This document shows, in pieces, positions 23,456 to 34,479 of a DNA stretch of 64,000 bases (within the stretch, counting starts at the first letter, position 1; each line of letters opens with the position of its first letter). Under the pieces are notes generated by a model. The model was not told the origin of the DNA and ran no database searches. It worked only from the letters and a program-made list of their open reading frames with translations. Source of the DNA: Apium graveolens (taxonomy: Eukaryota; Streptophyta; Magnoliopsida; Apiales; Apiaceae); the NCBI RefSeq assembly GCF_009905375.1, contig NC_133650.1, forward strand, positions 68,131,648 through 68,195,647, written 5' to 3'. The translations under genes and the position numbers were made by a program.

Positions 23456-25676
23456 ATGCAAACACGTTCTCGTACTCGCAAGAGGACTTTAGATACGGCT
23501 GAGGAGAGAGACGAAGTTCTTGGTATTCCGGAGAAGATAGATTTTAAAGATTCGTATACAGAGAGTGAGCAGAAAGAACCAGTAATCATTGGTGATCGTA
23601 TAGTTCCGGCAGATCCAGCTCTTATGGACTTTTCTCGGCCTAAAATTGATGACATTCAGTCAAGCATCCTTCATCCGGCTATTCAGGCTAACACTTTTGA
23701 AATCAAGCCGGGCACTATTCAGATGGTGCAGAATTCTGTTTCTTTTGGAGGTGCTGCTACTGAAGACCCCAACATGCACATCAGGAATTTTGTCGAGATC
23801 TGTAGTACTTTCAAATATAAAGGTGTGCCTGATGAGGCTATCAAGCTGAGGCTTTTCCCATTCTCTCTGAGGGATAAAGCTAAGGACTGGTTACATTCTG
23901 AACCAGCTGGGTCCATCACTACTTGGCAAGATCTTGCGCAAAAGTTTCTGGTAAAGTTCTATCCAATGGCGAAGACTACAGCTATGAGGAGTGCTCTTAC
24001 TCAGTTTACGCAGCAGCCTACAGAATCTATGTGCGAAGCTTGGGAGCGCTACAAGGAGATGTTGAGAAAGTCCACATCATGGTATGCCTGATTGGATGGT
24101 GATCACTGGTTTTTATAATGGTTTGGGGGCCCAATCTCGGCCCATGCTCGATGCAGCAGTTGGAGGCGCCTTGTGGGCCAAAAGCTATACTGAGGCTTAT
24201 AATCTTATTGAGACTATCGCTGCAAATGAGCATCAAAACCCAACTCAAAGGATGATTCCTGGGAAGGTAGCAGGTATTATGGAAGTTGATGTAGCTACAG
24301 CTATTGCAGCGCAGCTCCAAGCGCTATCTATGAAGGTAGACTCTTTAGCCACCTACGGAGTCAATCAGATAGCTATGGTCTGTGAACTTTGTGCAGGTTC
24401 TCATGCTATGGATCAGTGTTCTCTTGTTAATGAATCTGTTCAGTATGTGAACAATTATCAGCGACTGCAGCAGCCTGTGCCAGCTACCTATCATCCTAAC
24501 AACATAAATCATCCCAATTTCAGCTGGAGCAATAATCAAAATGCTATTCAGCAACCATATCAGCAAGGCGTAAGTAAACAGTTTAATCCACCTGGATTCC
24601 AGCAACCATAACATTATGCTCCAAGGCAATCATATCCTCAACAAGGAGGTGCTGCTCTACCTTCTAGTGCTGATTTTGAGGAACTCAAGCTGTTGTGCAA
24701 AAGTCAGGCTGTTTCTATCAAGACCTTGGAAAATCAAATCGGTCAAATAGCCAATGTAGTGCTCAATCGTCAACTTGCCATACTTCCCAGTGATACTGAA
24801 GTGCCAGGCAGGAAGGAAGCTAAGGAGCAAGTCAAAGCTATTACCTTAAGGTCTGGAAAAGTTGCTGATGCTGAAAAAGCAAAAGACGGAGAATCTGAAG
24901 TTGGTGATGAAGAAGCTAATCAAAAGGAGAAAGCGGCGGAACCAAGGAAGACTACTGTTGAACACACTCTGCCTGAGGGTAATACAGGGGAGAAACAACT
25001 CTATCCTCCACCACATTTCCCTAAGAGATTGCAACAACAGAAGCTGGATAAGCAGTTCGGTAAGTTTCTGGAGGTGTTCAAGAAACTTCACATCAACATA
25101 CCTTTTGCTGAGGCTTTGGAGCAAATGCCTAGTTATGCAAAATTTATGAAGAGTATTCTTTCAAGGAAGGTGAAACTGGATGACCTTAAGACCGTTGCTG
25201 TAACGGAAGAGTGCAGTGATGTGCTGCAAAAAAAATTACCTCCAAAGTTTAAAGATCCAGGTAGCTTTACCATTCCTTGCACCATCGATAAGTTGTCTTT
25301 TGAAAAATGCCTGTGCAATTTGGGAGCAAGCATCAATCTGATGTCGTTGTCTATCTTCAAAAAGTTGAATCTACCTGATCCAAAGCCCACCTACATGTCT
25401 CTATAATTGGTTGATCATTCTATTACATACCCACGAGGCATAGTGTAGGATGTGCTAGTAAAGGTGGATAAGCTCTTCTTTCCTAAAGACTTTGTTATTC
25501 TGGATTTCGAGGAAGATAAGAAGATTCCCATAATTTTTGGGAGACCTTTCTTGGCTACAGGCCATAGCTTGATAGATGTGCAGAGAGGAGAACTTACTAT
25601 GCAGGTGCATGATCAGGATGTGACATTCAATGTATTCAAAGAGATGAAATTCCCTACAGAAGACGAAGAGGCTTAA
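23456..25676 (+). pseudogene. Gag and protease of A copy 2 (broken)
   Basis: An ATG at 23456 opens an Athila Gag: a basic N-terminus (MQTRSRTRKRTLD), then the capsid-like part with PNMHIRNFVEI and FPFSLRDKAKDWLHS. The frame shifts near 24085 and resumes as MPDWMVITGFYNGLG to a stop at 24609. The Gln/Asn-rich tail and the segment from 24693 (KSQAVSIKTLENQIGQIANV) lead into an aspartic protease-like domain with CNLGASINLM at about 25313-25342. D keeps CDLGAS, so the catalytic Asp has become Asn here. Two stops at 25404 and 25447 precede FGRPFLATG. Gag would form the particle and the protease would cut it; neither is functional in this copy. Confidence 0.9.
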
Positions 25677-25678
25677 AG

Positions 25679-28186
25679 GTGGATTTGATTGATTCTGTGG
25701 TTACTTCAGAACTTGATCATATGCTAAGGTTTGATGCCTTAGAGAAATCCTTAGTGGGGGACTTTGACAGTGATGATGAGGATGGAAATGAGCAACTACA
25801 ATATCTAAATGTTTCTCCTTGGAGGCAAAAGTTAGACATGCCATTTGAATCTCTTGGTACTTCTGACCTCAAAATGCTGAAGGAAAGCTCAAACCATCTA
25901 TTGAAGAAGCACCTACCTTGGAGCTTAAACCATTGCCTGAACACTTGAGGTATGCATTTTTAGGTGATGCATCTACTTTACCTGTTATTATTGCATCTGA
26001 CCTTTCAGGTAGTGAGGAGAACAAGCTCTTGAGGATTTTGAGAGAATTCAAATCGGCTATTGGATGGACTATAGCAGATATCAAAGGGATCATCCCTTTG
26101 TACTGTATGCATAAAATTCTGCTAGAGGAAGGTAGTAAGCCAACTGTTGAGCAACAACGATGACTTAATCCTATCATGAAAGAAGTGGTGAAGAAAGAAA
26201 TTCTAAAGTGGCTGGATGCAGGAATCATATATCCCATTTCTGACAGTTCTTGGGTGAGCCCTGTGCAATGTGTACCTAAGAAATGAGGTATTACTGTGAT
26301 AGCAAATGAGAAGAATGAGCTCATCCCCACTCGAACAGTCACAGGATAGAGGGTATGCTTGGACTACAGAAAATTGAACAAGGCCACGAGGAAGGATCAC
26401 TTCCCTCTTCCATTTATTGATTTGATGCTTGACATGTTGGCCGGTCATGAGTATTATTGTCTTCTGGATGGCTATTCGGGGTATAATCAGATTTGCATTG
26501 CACCAGAGGATCAAGAAAAGACTACCTTCACTATTTCATTTGGCATGTTTGCTTTCCGCAGAGTTTCGTTTGGATTATGTGGCGCACCTGCCACTTTTCA
26601 GAGATGTATGATGGCTATATTCTCTAATATGATTGCAAATAATGTCGAGGTGTTCATGGACGACTTCTCCGTCTTTGGACATTCGTATGATGAATGTTTG
26701 AATAATCTTCGTGCGATGCTCAAAAGGTGTGTGGAAACTAATTTGGTGCTCAATTAGGAAAAATGTCACTTTATGGTACGTGAAGGCATTATTCTTGGGC
26801 ATAATGTCTCTAGCAAGGGTCTTGAGGTGGACAAAGCCAAGATGGGAGTCATTGAAAACCTTCCACCACCTATTTTTGTGAAAGGAATCCGTTGTTTTCT
26901 TGGTCATGCGGGTTTCTATCGGCGTTTCATCAAGGACTTCTCGAAGATATCTAAGCCGTTGTGTAACTTTCTCGAGAAGGATGTGCCTTTCAAATTTGAT
27001 GATGAATGTTTGACGGCATTCGAAACTCTAAAGGAGAGTTTGATAACTGCACCAGTTATTACGGCACCTGATTGGACAGAACCTTTTGAGATGATGTGTG
27101 ATACGAGTGATTATGCGGTGGGCGCAGTCCTTGGGCAGCGCAAGAATAATCTTTTTCATGTGGTCTACTATGCTAGTAAGATTTTAAATGGAGATCAAAT
27201 GAACTACACCACTACTGAGAAGGAGCTCTTGACTATAGTCTTTGGTTGAAAAATTTCACTCTTATTTGCTTGGGACAAAGGTGACAGTATTCACTGATCA
27301 TGCGGCCATTCGCTATTTGGTTTCCAAGAAGGATTCGAAGCCTAGACTTATTCGTTGGATGCTCTTGCTACATGAATTTGAGTTAGAGATCAAGGATCGA
27401 AAAGGTACTGAGAATCAAGTAGCTGACCATCTCTCTAGATTGGAGAATCCCGATTTAACTTCACATGATAAGATATTGATCAATGAATCTTTTCCGGATG
27501 AGCAGTTGTTCGCAGTTCAGGAGGAAGAGCCATGGTTCGCAGATATTGTGAACTATCTTATCAGTAATATAGTGTCTCCTAAGATGAGTACAGCTCAAAA
27601 GAAGAAGTTTCTGCATGAGGTGAAGTGGTATATGTAGGATGAACCGTATTTGTTTAGACAAGGAGCTGACCAGATCATCAGGAGATGTATCCCATTCTAT
27701 GAGACGGAGGGGATATTATGAGACTGCCACTCCACAGTTTATGGTGGACATTATAGTGGTGAAAAGATAGCAGCTCGTATTCTGCAAGTAGGTTTTTTCT
27801 GGCCTACTTTGTTTAAGGATGCTCATCAGTTCGTTTTAAGGTATGATCGTTGCCAAAGGGTGGGGAATCTTACGAGGAAGGATGAGATGCCGTTAAATGT
27901 GATGCCTGGAGTCGAGGTCTTTGATCTTTGGGGAATCGATTTCATGGGACCATATCTCTCGTCCTGTAATAATCAGTACATCTTGCTGGCAGTCGATTAT
28001 GTTTCAAAATGGGTAGAAGTCAAGGCTCTACCGACGAATGATGCAAAGGTAGTGTTGAATTTTCTTCATAAGCAGATTTTCACAAGGTTTGGAACTCCAC
28101 GAGTAATCAAAAGTGATGAGGGGTCACATTTCTGCAACCGTAAGTTCACTTCTTTGATGTAGCGCTAGAATGTGAATCATCGTGTT
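25679..28186 (+). pseudogene. Reverse transcriptase, RNase H and integrase of A copy 2 (broken)
   Basis: The order is linker, reverse transcriptase ([20 protein letters not shown] near 26360, YNQICIAPEDQEKTT near 26480, FMDD near 26656), RNase H (MMCDTSDY near 27093) and integrase. The integrase shows WGIDFMGPY near 27928 and SDEGSHFCN near 28110. Stops at 26161, 26284, 26347 and 26756, a frameshift near 27247 and a stop near 27637 disable it. The frame ends at 28160-28186, where integrase sequence is replaced by unrelated filler. Copy 1 supplies the missing part for comparison. The Asp pair in FMDD is still present. Confidence 0.9.
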
Positions 28187-28265
28187 GCTCCTGAATAACT
28201 CCTGGCAGATCAGCTCATGAACTCTCCACTCCTTGTCATCAACAATAGCTTGCCATCAAAATGTA
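28187..28265. other. 79-bp filler at an integrase deletion in A copy 2
   Basis: Copy 1 and copy 2 align up to CATYGTGTT and again from CTTCAGTTAAATG. Between these points, about 282 bp of copy 1 (21256-21537) is replaced by 79 bp with no resemblance to any element in the window. This looks like filler captured during repair of a double-strand break. Confidence 0.75.
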
Positions 28266-28654
28266 CTTCAGTTAAATGAACTTGATGAATTTTGACTCCA
28301 AGCGTACGAGAACAACAAAATGTACAAGGAAAAAGTGAAAAGGTGGCACGACAGGAAGCTATATCCTAAGTCATTTGTGCCGGGGCAGCAAGTTCTTTTA
28401 TTCAACTCTCGTCTCCTACTTTTTCGTGGAAAGTTGAAATCAAGGTGGTCTGGACCTTTTATTGCCAAACCGTGTTTCCACATGGAGTGGTGGAGATTTT
28501 TGAGAATGATCCGGGCAAGCATTCAAGGTTAATGGTCAGCGTTTGAAGCATTCCTATGGGGATACGGCAAACCGGGAAGTGGTTAGTGCCATTTTATTGT
28601 CAACTTGAGCGAAGTACCCTACGTCAAGCTAATGACGAAAAAGAAGCTAATGAC
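28266..28654 (+). pseudogene. Integrase end and 3' untranslated region of A copy 2
   Basis: It is nearly identical to 21538-21926, including the TGA at 28293 that corresponds to the one at 21565 and the same junction into the truncated LTR. It encodes motifs [18 protein letters not shown] and SRWSGPF of the integrase C-terminus. Confidence 0.85.
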
Positions 28655-28840
28655 GAAATCAAGTGTTTTGCGTACTTGATGCATTTTTCTAGTGTTTGTG
28701 CATTTCAGGGTATTACTTGCATTTGTGGAGAGATTTCATCAAGAATAAGCCTTAGTATGTGCTTGGCATTGCAAGTGGGAAGTTAGGAGCAGAATGTAGT
28801 GAAGAACGAGAGCAGAAAAATGAATTTTCCAGAAAGGTTC

Positions 28841-28918
28841 TGAGCGCCCGCTCAGCTCTGCTAGGCGACCGCTCAGGAAGCTGGGCGCCCACTCAGGATT
28901 GCTGAGCGGCCGCTCAGT
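28841..28918. repeat. Four imperfect GC-rich units in the right LTR of A
   Basis: Same array as 22112-22190, here with the last unit intact (GAGCGGCCGCTCAG, containing a NotI-type palindrome). Confidence 0.9.
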
Positions 28919-29428
28919 GGCGTAAAAAAAGATATCGATTTTTAGACTCCTAATTCTGTTGAGCTTCCAACTTCTAAGATAGCTGGGTTTTGTGGGGCTT
29001 CTATATAAGTAGTTTTCAGAGACATTTCACGTGTGTTGAATCGTGGTATTAATCGAGGAGCAAGGAGATAAGGAAGAAGACCGTTTTAGCACATAGCAAT
29101 GAAGAGGAAGCATATTTTCTTATGATTCTTTATTTCATTATAACAGTGGATGCTAGTCTTCTTTACTTTGAACCTATTTACTCTTGTGATGTACTCTAGC
29201 TTAATATAAGTAGTTTTTTTAGCTATTCTCGCGTGTTATTATCTTGTTTTCATATGAACCCATGATGACGATGAGTGCTATAATGGGTTAATCGTGATCA
29301 TGGGGTCGTAACAGATTTACTATGGAATTCTTTAGTTAGTTGTTTAATACCTTAGTGTGTCATGATTGTATGATATCTAATATTGGTTGTGCTTATTCGT
29401 CTTATGTGCGTCGCGAACATATAAGATA

Positions 29429-29433
29429 GGGTG
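29429..29433 (+). repeat. Target-site duplication of element C, left copy (GGGTG)
   Basis: GGGTG precedes TGTAAGAACC and recurs at 42833-42837. The middle LTR of A has the uninterrupted site (AGTGTGTTAATC) near 22695. Confidence 0.93.
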
Positions 29434-32400
29434 TGTAAGAACCCTGATTTTTTGTAATATTTTAAAACTTCTGTGAATAGTAACTTGATCTGATTAAGTA
29501 ATACGTATGGGGATCATCATAAAATGAATAGTGGAATTTTGAGAATCCGAGATCATATTCTTGTTTATCGAGGAAAATAAGTGAATGTAAAAGCCGACGG
29601 AATTCGAAGATTTACGATTATACTACGTTTTTTCGTATCCGTAAAGAATGGCGTAGAACCGGGAATACTACATGAAATAAATAATATATCAAGGTGTTTC
29701 TATGATCAAGAGAAGGAATGGAATTGGTTATAGTATTATAAGCGATAAAAGAAATCGCTACGAAACAAGTCGTTATACGTGGAAATATCGGAATGTAACG
29801 ACGATTGCGTTTACTATAAATAAAGGAATGAGAAATTAAATCTCATGCAAGTTGGCCATGCATAACCAAGTCCTAACTAGTAGTTAGGAGTGTAACTAGA
29901 TGATTAGAAGTTAACTAGAATAGTTAGTGGAATAGTGTTGAATAGTGATGGGAGACAAACAAGTACACAAGCCATACTTCTCCCTCTTCTCACTTCATCA
30001 CACAATCAAACCAACCTATACCTTTGCCAAATTATTGTCAAATCTGCTGCATACATCCCATATATTCATTATACACTCCCACACTTCATCCACAAAAGAA
30101 AACAACCCTCTTTTCCCTCACTTAAAGCTCTCCCATTTTACATTCCAGCAGTTCGGATTTTCTGAGCAAGGGAGAAAGAAAAATTCATAACTCAAAATTT
30201 ACGCATTCAAATGTCATGAAATTTTTACCATAGCTTCTATATATCTTGGGTAAGATTCGTACCAAATTTCAGCCTCAAATTAGTTTTTTTCAAGTTTATA
30301 AAAATGTTTGAATGAGGTGCTGAAAAGTAACTCCAAAATTCTAACTTGTTTCTTGGTTTTGTTTCTTAAGGATCTAGCCCTTCTAAGTGTTTTTCAAGCA
30401 AACCAAGCCCTAATCACCTTAGTACTAACCCTCCTAGTGCTCAATAAGGTATAACTTCCAACTCTTTAAAGTTTTAAGGGTGGGTTTAAGAGTTATTTAT
30501 GATGTAGTGTCAAGATCCAAGAGTTTGTGTATGTGTAAGGTTGTTTTACTCATATTCTTGCTAAGTACTTGAGTTTTTGAGTTGTGATGCTTGTATTTGA
30601 TGATAGATAAAGTATATAAGGTGTATGTGGGTGGATCTTGAGAAGTAAGAAGTGTTGTGTTGGTCATAAGTAGTGATTGTGTCAAGAACAAGTAGTAGAA
30701 ATGGAATATGGAGCCTATTGCACTTGGTCTGCCTTCTGCAGTGTATTCGGCCATGTAAATGTTTGAAATTTGTGAGTCACTGGCCATGACTGGGTAGATC
30801 TTGATTTGTAGTTTCTGTACATGTGTGGATCGTCACGAGGGGATTTATGGTTTAAAAGTTATGATCGTTTTAGTGTAGAGCGTTCATACGAAAAGCCAAC
30901 TGCGCATAGGCCACTTGCTTAATAATTTTGAAAGGCTAAAAATGATTTCGAAAATTTGGAAAAATCATGATAATTAAATAATGCAGCAAGGAAGACTGTC
31001 CAAAAAGAATTTTAAGAAAATATTAATTTTTCGATTTTATAAAAATGTTTTAATAAAGCGAATCGATAATCGCGTACTAACTAAGATCGTTGGTTATTGA
31101 TTTTAGATCGCCAACAAAAGCCCCGAGACCATACCACTCCTAGCACTCGAGGCAAGTTTACGAAACCCTAACACAAATTATCCATGCTATATATACTTTT
31201 GTGATATTGATGCCATGATTTACAATTCGAAAATATATGCTTGTCTGTGATATAAATACATTCCAATTATGTGATTATTTACGGAGACGAACTTCGTTTT
31301 ATACGAGTATGAGAAATTGAAACGTAATTTTAATATAATACAAGATAGTGGGAGTCGGAGATAGTTTTAAATCAATTTAATCCCGGAACGAGCCGGACGC
31401 GGAAAATTTCGATTTCAATAAATAAAGTACTTTCGCGTAACATACATATCAAACGAGCGATTGAGATTTGATTTATAACTAAAAGAGGTAATCGAATACT
31501 CACTCAAGGGATATCCTACTTGACTATTTATTTATAAGTAATACCTAAAGAGTTACTAAAATATCCGGAAAATACTTAAAGTAATATTGAAAAGTTTTTA
31601 AATCAATTCACTCTATCTAAAACGTATGTAACCATTCGAAGGATAATTATAAGATGTCGAATCCCGTCTTAAGTATTTAATTAAGATTTTTATCAATTCA
31701 TTGAACCTTATTAAGAAACATTTTGTACTTAAGGTTTTATCAATTCATTGGACCCTTCATAAAAATATTATGAGACTGTAAATATTTAATATTACGTACC
31801 TCAAAAAAAAATCATTTAAAAATAGACATAGTTCCCAAGGATACTTTCTAAATTATTCAAAATTTCTCGGAAGAGATCAATCATCTGAAACTTATCAAAA
31901 CCTTAGGGAACTTAGTCTAGAAGCATGAAGGTTTTGCTTCCTCGCTCAATGAAAAACAAGTGAACAATATATGTAAAACTCTACTACGGTTAAGGGTATA
32001 AAACGATTTTAAATTCAAAACTCCGACAACTCCCAAGAATCAATTGTAATAAAAGTGACCGATAAATTACCTTGTTTAAAGGTCAACTGAGAACGATCTA
32101 TTCCTTCGATAAAGGATTTTATGTAAATGATATAATTGTTTTGGGACTGGAATGTGGCTTACCCGGCACAGAGAGGTATCGGGTAGTGACCAAGCGCGGA
32201 GTGGCGCAGTATACAGTTATGTGGTCTCTGTGACCATTGACTTTCGGACTTGCACGGAAATGGGCAACCATCGTGTAATGTCTTGATAAGCCCAAAGGCG
32301 GCTAGGTTTGTATTCCTTCTACTAGTAGAGAAAATTTCGTATTCGGCTGATCACCGGTACGTGGTTTATTCCAGTATAGTCCCTTCCTCCACTTTGGATA

Positions 32401-32708
32401 AATTGTTGTGAAACCTACAACAGAAGGCCGATAAGGCTGAGTTTTAAATAAGGATGTTGATGTTCATATATCACATCCATATGAGAATCTTGGTTCAAGC
32501 ATCATATTGAGATTTTGAGATAAAATGAGTACGAGTATAAGCCGATTAAACTGATACAGTTAAAGTTGAGTTTTTCATAAAATTGACAAGCATATAAACT
32601 TTTAGAAACCTTGGTTATACAATGCCTAATGGTTGTTTTTCCCTAAATGATTATATTGAGATAATGGATATCTATATCTTGCTGAGCATTAGTGCTCACT
32701 CTTGCTTT

Positions 32709-32716
32709 TATAAATA
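32709..32716 (+). promoter_or_regulatory. Possible TATA box in the C LTR
   Basis: TATAAATA lies about 31 bases before the ATG at 32740. If it set the start of transcription, the RNA would begin almost on that ATG. The sequence may instead be part of a pyrimidine- and A/T-rich tract before CACAACAG. B lacks the box at the matching place, so the call is weak. Confidence 0.3.
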
Positions 32717-32739
32717 TCATATCACAACAGATTACCAGC

Positions 32740-32823
32740 ATGGCCCGAACCAGGATGACTGCCCGCAAACGGGTAGGGGACGCCCGTGAGTACCGTAGAC
32801 TGTTCGTCCGCCAGCCACCTCAG
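32740..32823 (+). other. Candidate LTR-borne first coding exon of C (28 codons, then splice donor)
   Basis: An ATG opens a very Arg-rich frame starting MARTRMTARKRVGD. After exactly 28 codons it reads CAG followed by GTAGAC, a plausible splice donor in phase 0; unspliced, a TAG ends it three codons later. An acceptor-like TTGTAG at 33293-33298 would join it in frame to the ATG-less frame beginning at 33299. The intron of 475 nt would remove the LTR end and the primer site, so the spliced RNA would be a message and not a genome. B has the same layout with the same codon count (9441-9524). The pyrimidine tract before the acceptor is weak. This is inference from sequence. Confidence 0.45.
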
Positions 32824-33122
32824 GTAGACGAATAGAGATAGTTTCCTTTTGAGTACTTGAACCAAGACTATTTGTGACCCGAGTCAGTCTCATGTAGAGC
32901 TGTTCTCGGCATTCACTCTTTTGAGATAATTTCCTTTGGTCTGTAATAACTTAAATACTTTAACGTTAATTTAGTAATGTTTCTGAGCATATAACCTGTG
33001 TGTGTGAGTTTGGTTAAAAGGTCGAGTAATGATGTGAAAAGAGGATTAATTATTTATTAGTCAATATTAAGTGATCGTAACGACCCGAATTCCCGACCTT
33101 GAATTTGGGGGTGTTACAGAAA

Positions 33123-33134
33123 TGGTATCAGAGC
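33123..33134 (+). other. Primer-binding site of element C (tRNA-Met type)
   Basis: TGGTATCAGAGC lies four bases after the 5' LTR. Confidence 0.94.
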
Positions 33135-33298
33135 CCTAGGTTATAAGTCTCAGAAACGTTAGGTGAATCAACTGAATCAATGAACTAGAACTCACATAGA
33201 GTTCGTAGTCGGGCTACGAGGGTAGCACTGACATTAAGAACCCTTAGGGGTGATTTAAGTATCCAAGGATAGTAATACGTGTGTTAAATGACTTGTAG

Positions 33299-34156
33299 GT
33301 ACCCGATGTGTTAGACCCTGAGGCTGTAGAGGCGTACGAGAGAGAGCATGATGAGGCCCTTTTAGCTGAGATCGAGGTAGCAGACCCTGCCCCCACTGTG
33401 GGCTTAGAGGTATTCGAGTACCCGGAGACTGACCCTGAGGAGGACTCGGAGGAGGACCCCACTGAGCCAGACACTGAGATAGCCCCTCCTGAGGATATTC
33501 CATACGGCAGCACGGAGGTTTCCTCTCCAGAGATGATGAGGGTGGATGTGCATCAGAGGTCGATAGAGCGTTTGTTAGATCGGATCTCAGCAGCCCAGGC
33601 TCGAGTCGCTGAGCTCGAGAGCGAGACGGTAGTAGCAGATTTGATGGATAGGATGATAGCTCTGCAGGCTAGAGTCACTGCACTGACTGAGAAGTTAGAG
33701 GCGGAGCTAGGGGCATCCATCCCAGTGAGGACACCCACCTCGTCCCCTGTACCAGTTAGTCCCGCACGGACTGAGACCGATGACGGCATGAACCCTATTC
33801 TTGACGATGTGGCAGCGACTCCTGCAAATTCCCCACTTCCACCACCCCTACCAGTCATATCCCTAGCAGTTCACGACTGGGTGGTAGGTCGCTATGCTAC
33901 TGATCTGACAGCTGAGGCCCGTATTGCCGAGCTGAGGGACCAGCTTTCCATCGAGCGGCACATGAGGATAGAGGCCCGAGCCAGGCGAGGATACCCCAGC
34001 GCCCGACGCGTGCGCAGGACCATTCGCCGCATAGAGCAGAGGACCATCGGTAGGATTCACCGCTTATCCCCCCAGCGTGACTTGGTGAGTAGGCGCGAGG
34101 TTATTAGGGTTGTGGTTCGCGCTATGAGGCGGATTCGTGATGTTACTCATGGCTAG
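33299..34156 (+). CDS. Extra pre-gag reading frame of C (285 codons without an ATG at its start)
   Basis: A long open frame runs from just after a TAG at 33296 to a TAG at 34154-34156. There is no ATG until codon 79 (33533), so it is probably entered by splicing (see 32740-32823) or by a start upstream of a stop. Three parts can be seen. The N-terminal third is acidic and rich in Glu, Asp and Pro. A coiled coil follows at about residues 80-140, with RLLDRISAAQARVAELE and MIALQARVTALTEKLEAEL showing heptad leucines and alanines. After a Pro/Ser/Thr-rich linker comes a strongly basic C-terminus with many Arg residues (ARARRGYPSARRVRR). No enzymatic motif, zinc finger or membrane segment is visible. 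The composition suggests a nucleic-acid-binding or self-associating accessory protein. I do not recognise the family. A shorter remnant exists in B. Confidence 0.7.
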   Translation, partial: VPDVLDPEAVEAYEREHDEALLAEIEVADPAPTVGLEVFEYPETDPEEDSEEDPTEPDTEIAPPEDIPYGSTEVSSPEMMRVDVHQRSIERLLDRISAAQARVAELESETVVADLMDRMIALQARVTALTEKLEAELGASIPVRTPTSSPVPVSPARTETDDGMNPILDDVAATPANSPLPPPLPVISLAVHDWVVGRYATDLTAEARIAELRDQLSIERHMRIEARARRGYPSARRVRRTIRRIEQRTIGRIHRLSPQRDLVSRREVIRVVVRAMRRIRDVTHG

Positions 34157-34479
34157 TGGACACTGTTAGTAGTTGGTTGTTGTTCCTCAGTGGTGGTACT
34201 TAGTTGTTTTGTGATAGTTGTTCTGGGTTGTTGTTTTTGATTGTGCCACCAGCTAAGGATTATTGTATTAAGGCAGATTGTACTTTTATTATTCAGTATG
34301 TTGTACCTAGACCCGGCGTATGGCCAAATTATGTATAATTATCATGTTGTTTAGTTGCGATTTCTAGATTGTGGTTTAATCTTCTTTCATACCTGCATAA
34401 TTACATACTGTCATAACAAATCAGGAAGCATGAGAATTGGCAAGTGGAAACAACCTAAATAAGTTTATGTAACAGGAAA

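Larger units (their letters stand above)
28655..29433 (+). repeat. Right LTR of element A, left part (before C)
   Basis: It matches the middle LTR from its first base, with the same 58-base truncation. It is cut by element C at 29433 and continues at 42838. It carries the GC-rich array at 28841-28918. Confidence 0.9.
29434..33118 (+). repeat. 5' LTR of element C (3685 bp)
   Basis: It starts TGTAAGAACCCTG and ends GGGGGTGTTACA, the same ends as B. It is low in GC with no long coding frame. A TATAAATA sequence lies at 32709-32716 and a short Arg-rich ATG frame follows at 32740. Confidence 0.96.

Noticed and set aside
29935..30190. Overlapping frames of 76 and 81 codons, repeated at 39649-39904
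   Set aside because: They lie within the non-coding U3 part of the C LTR, overlap in different frames and have no recognisable domain; their repetition only reflects the LTR pair.
33244..34060. Minus-strand frames opposite the extra frame of C
   Set aside because: They mirror the codon bias of the sense frame and carry no domain.
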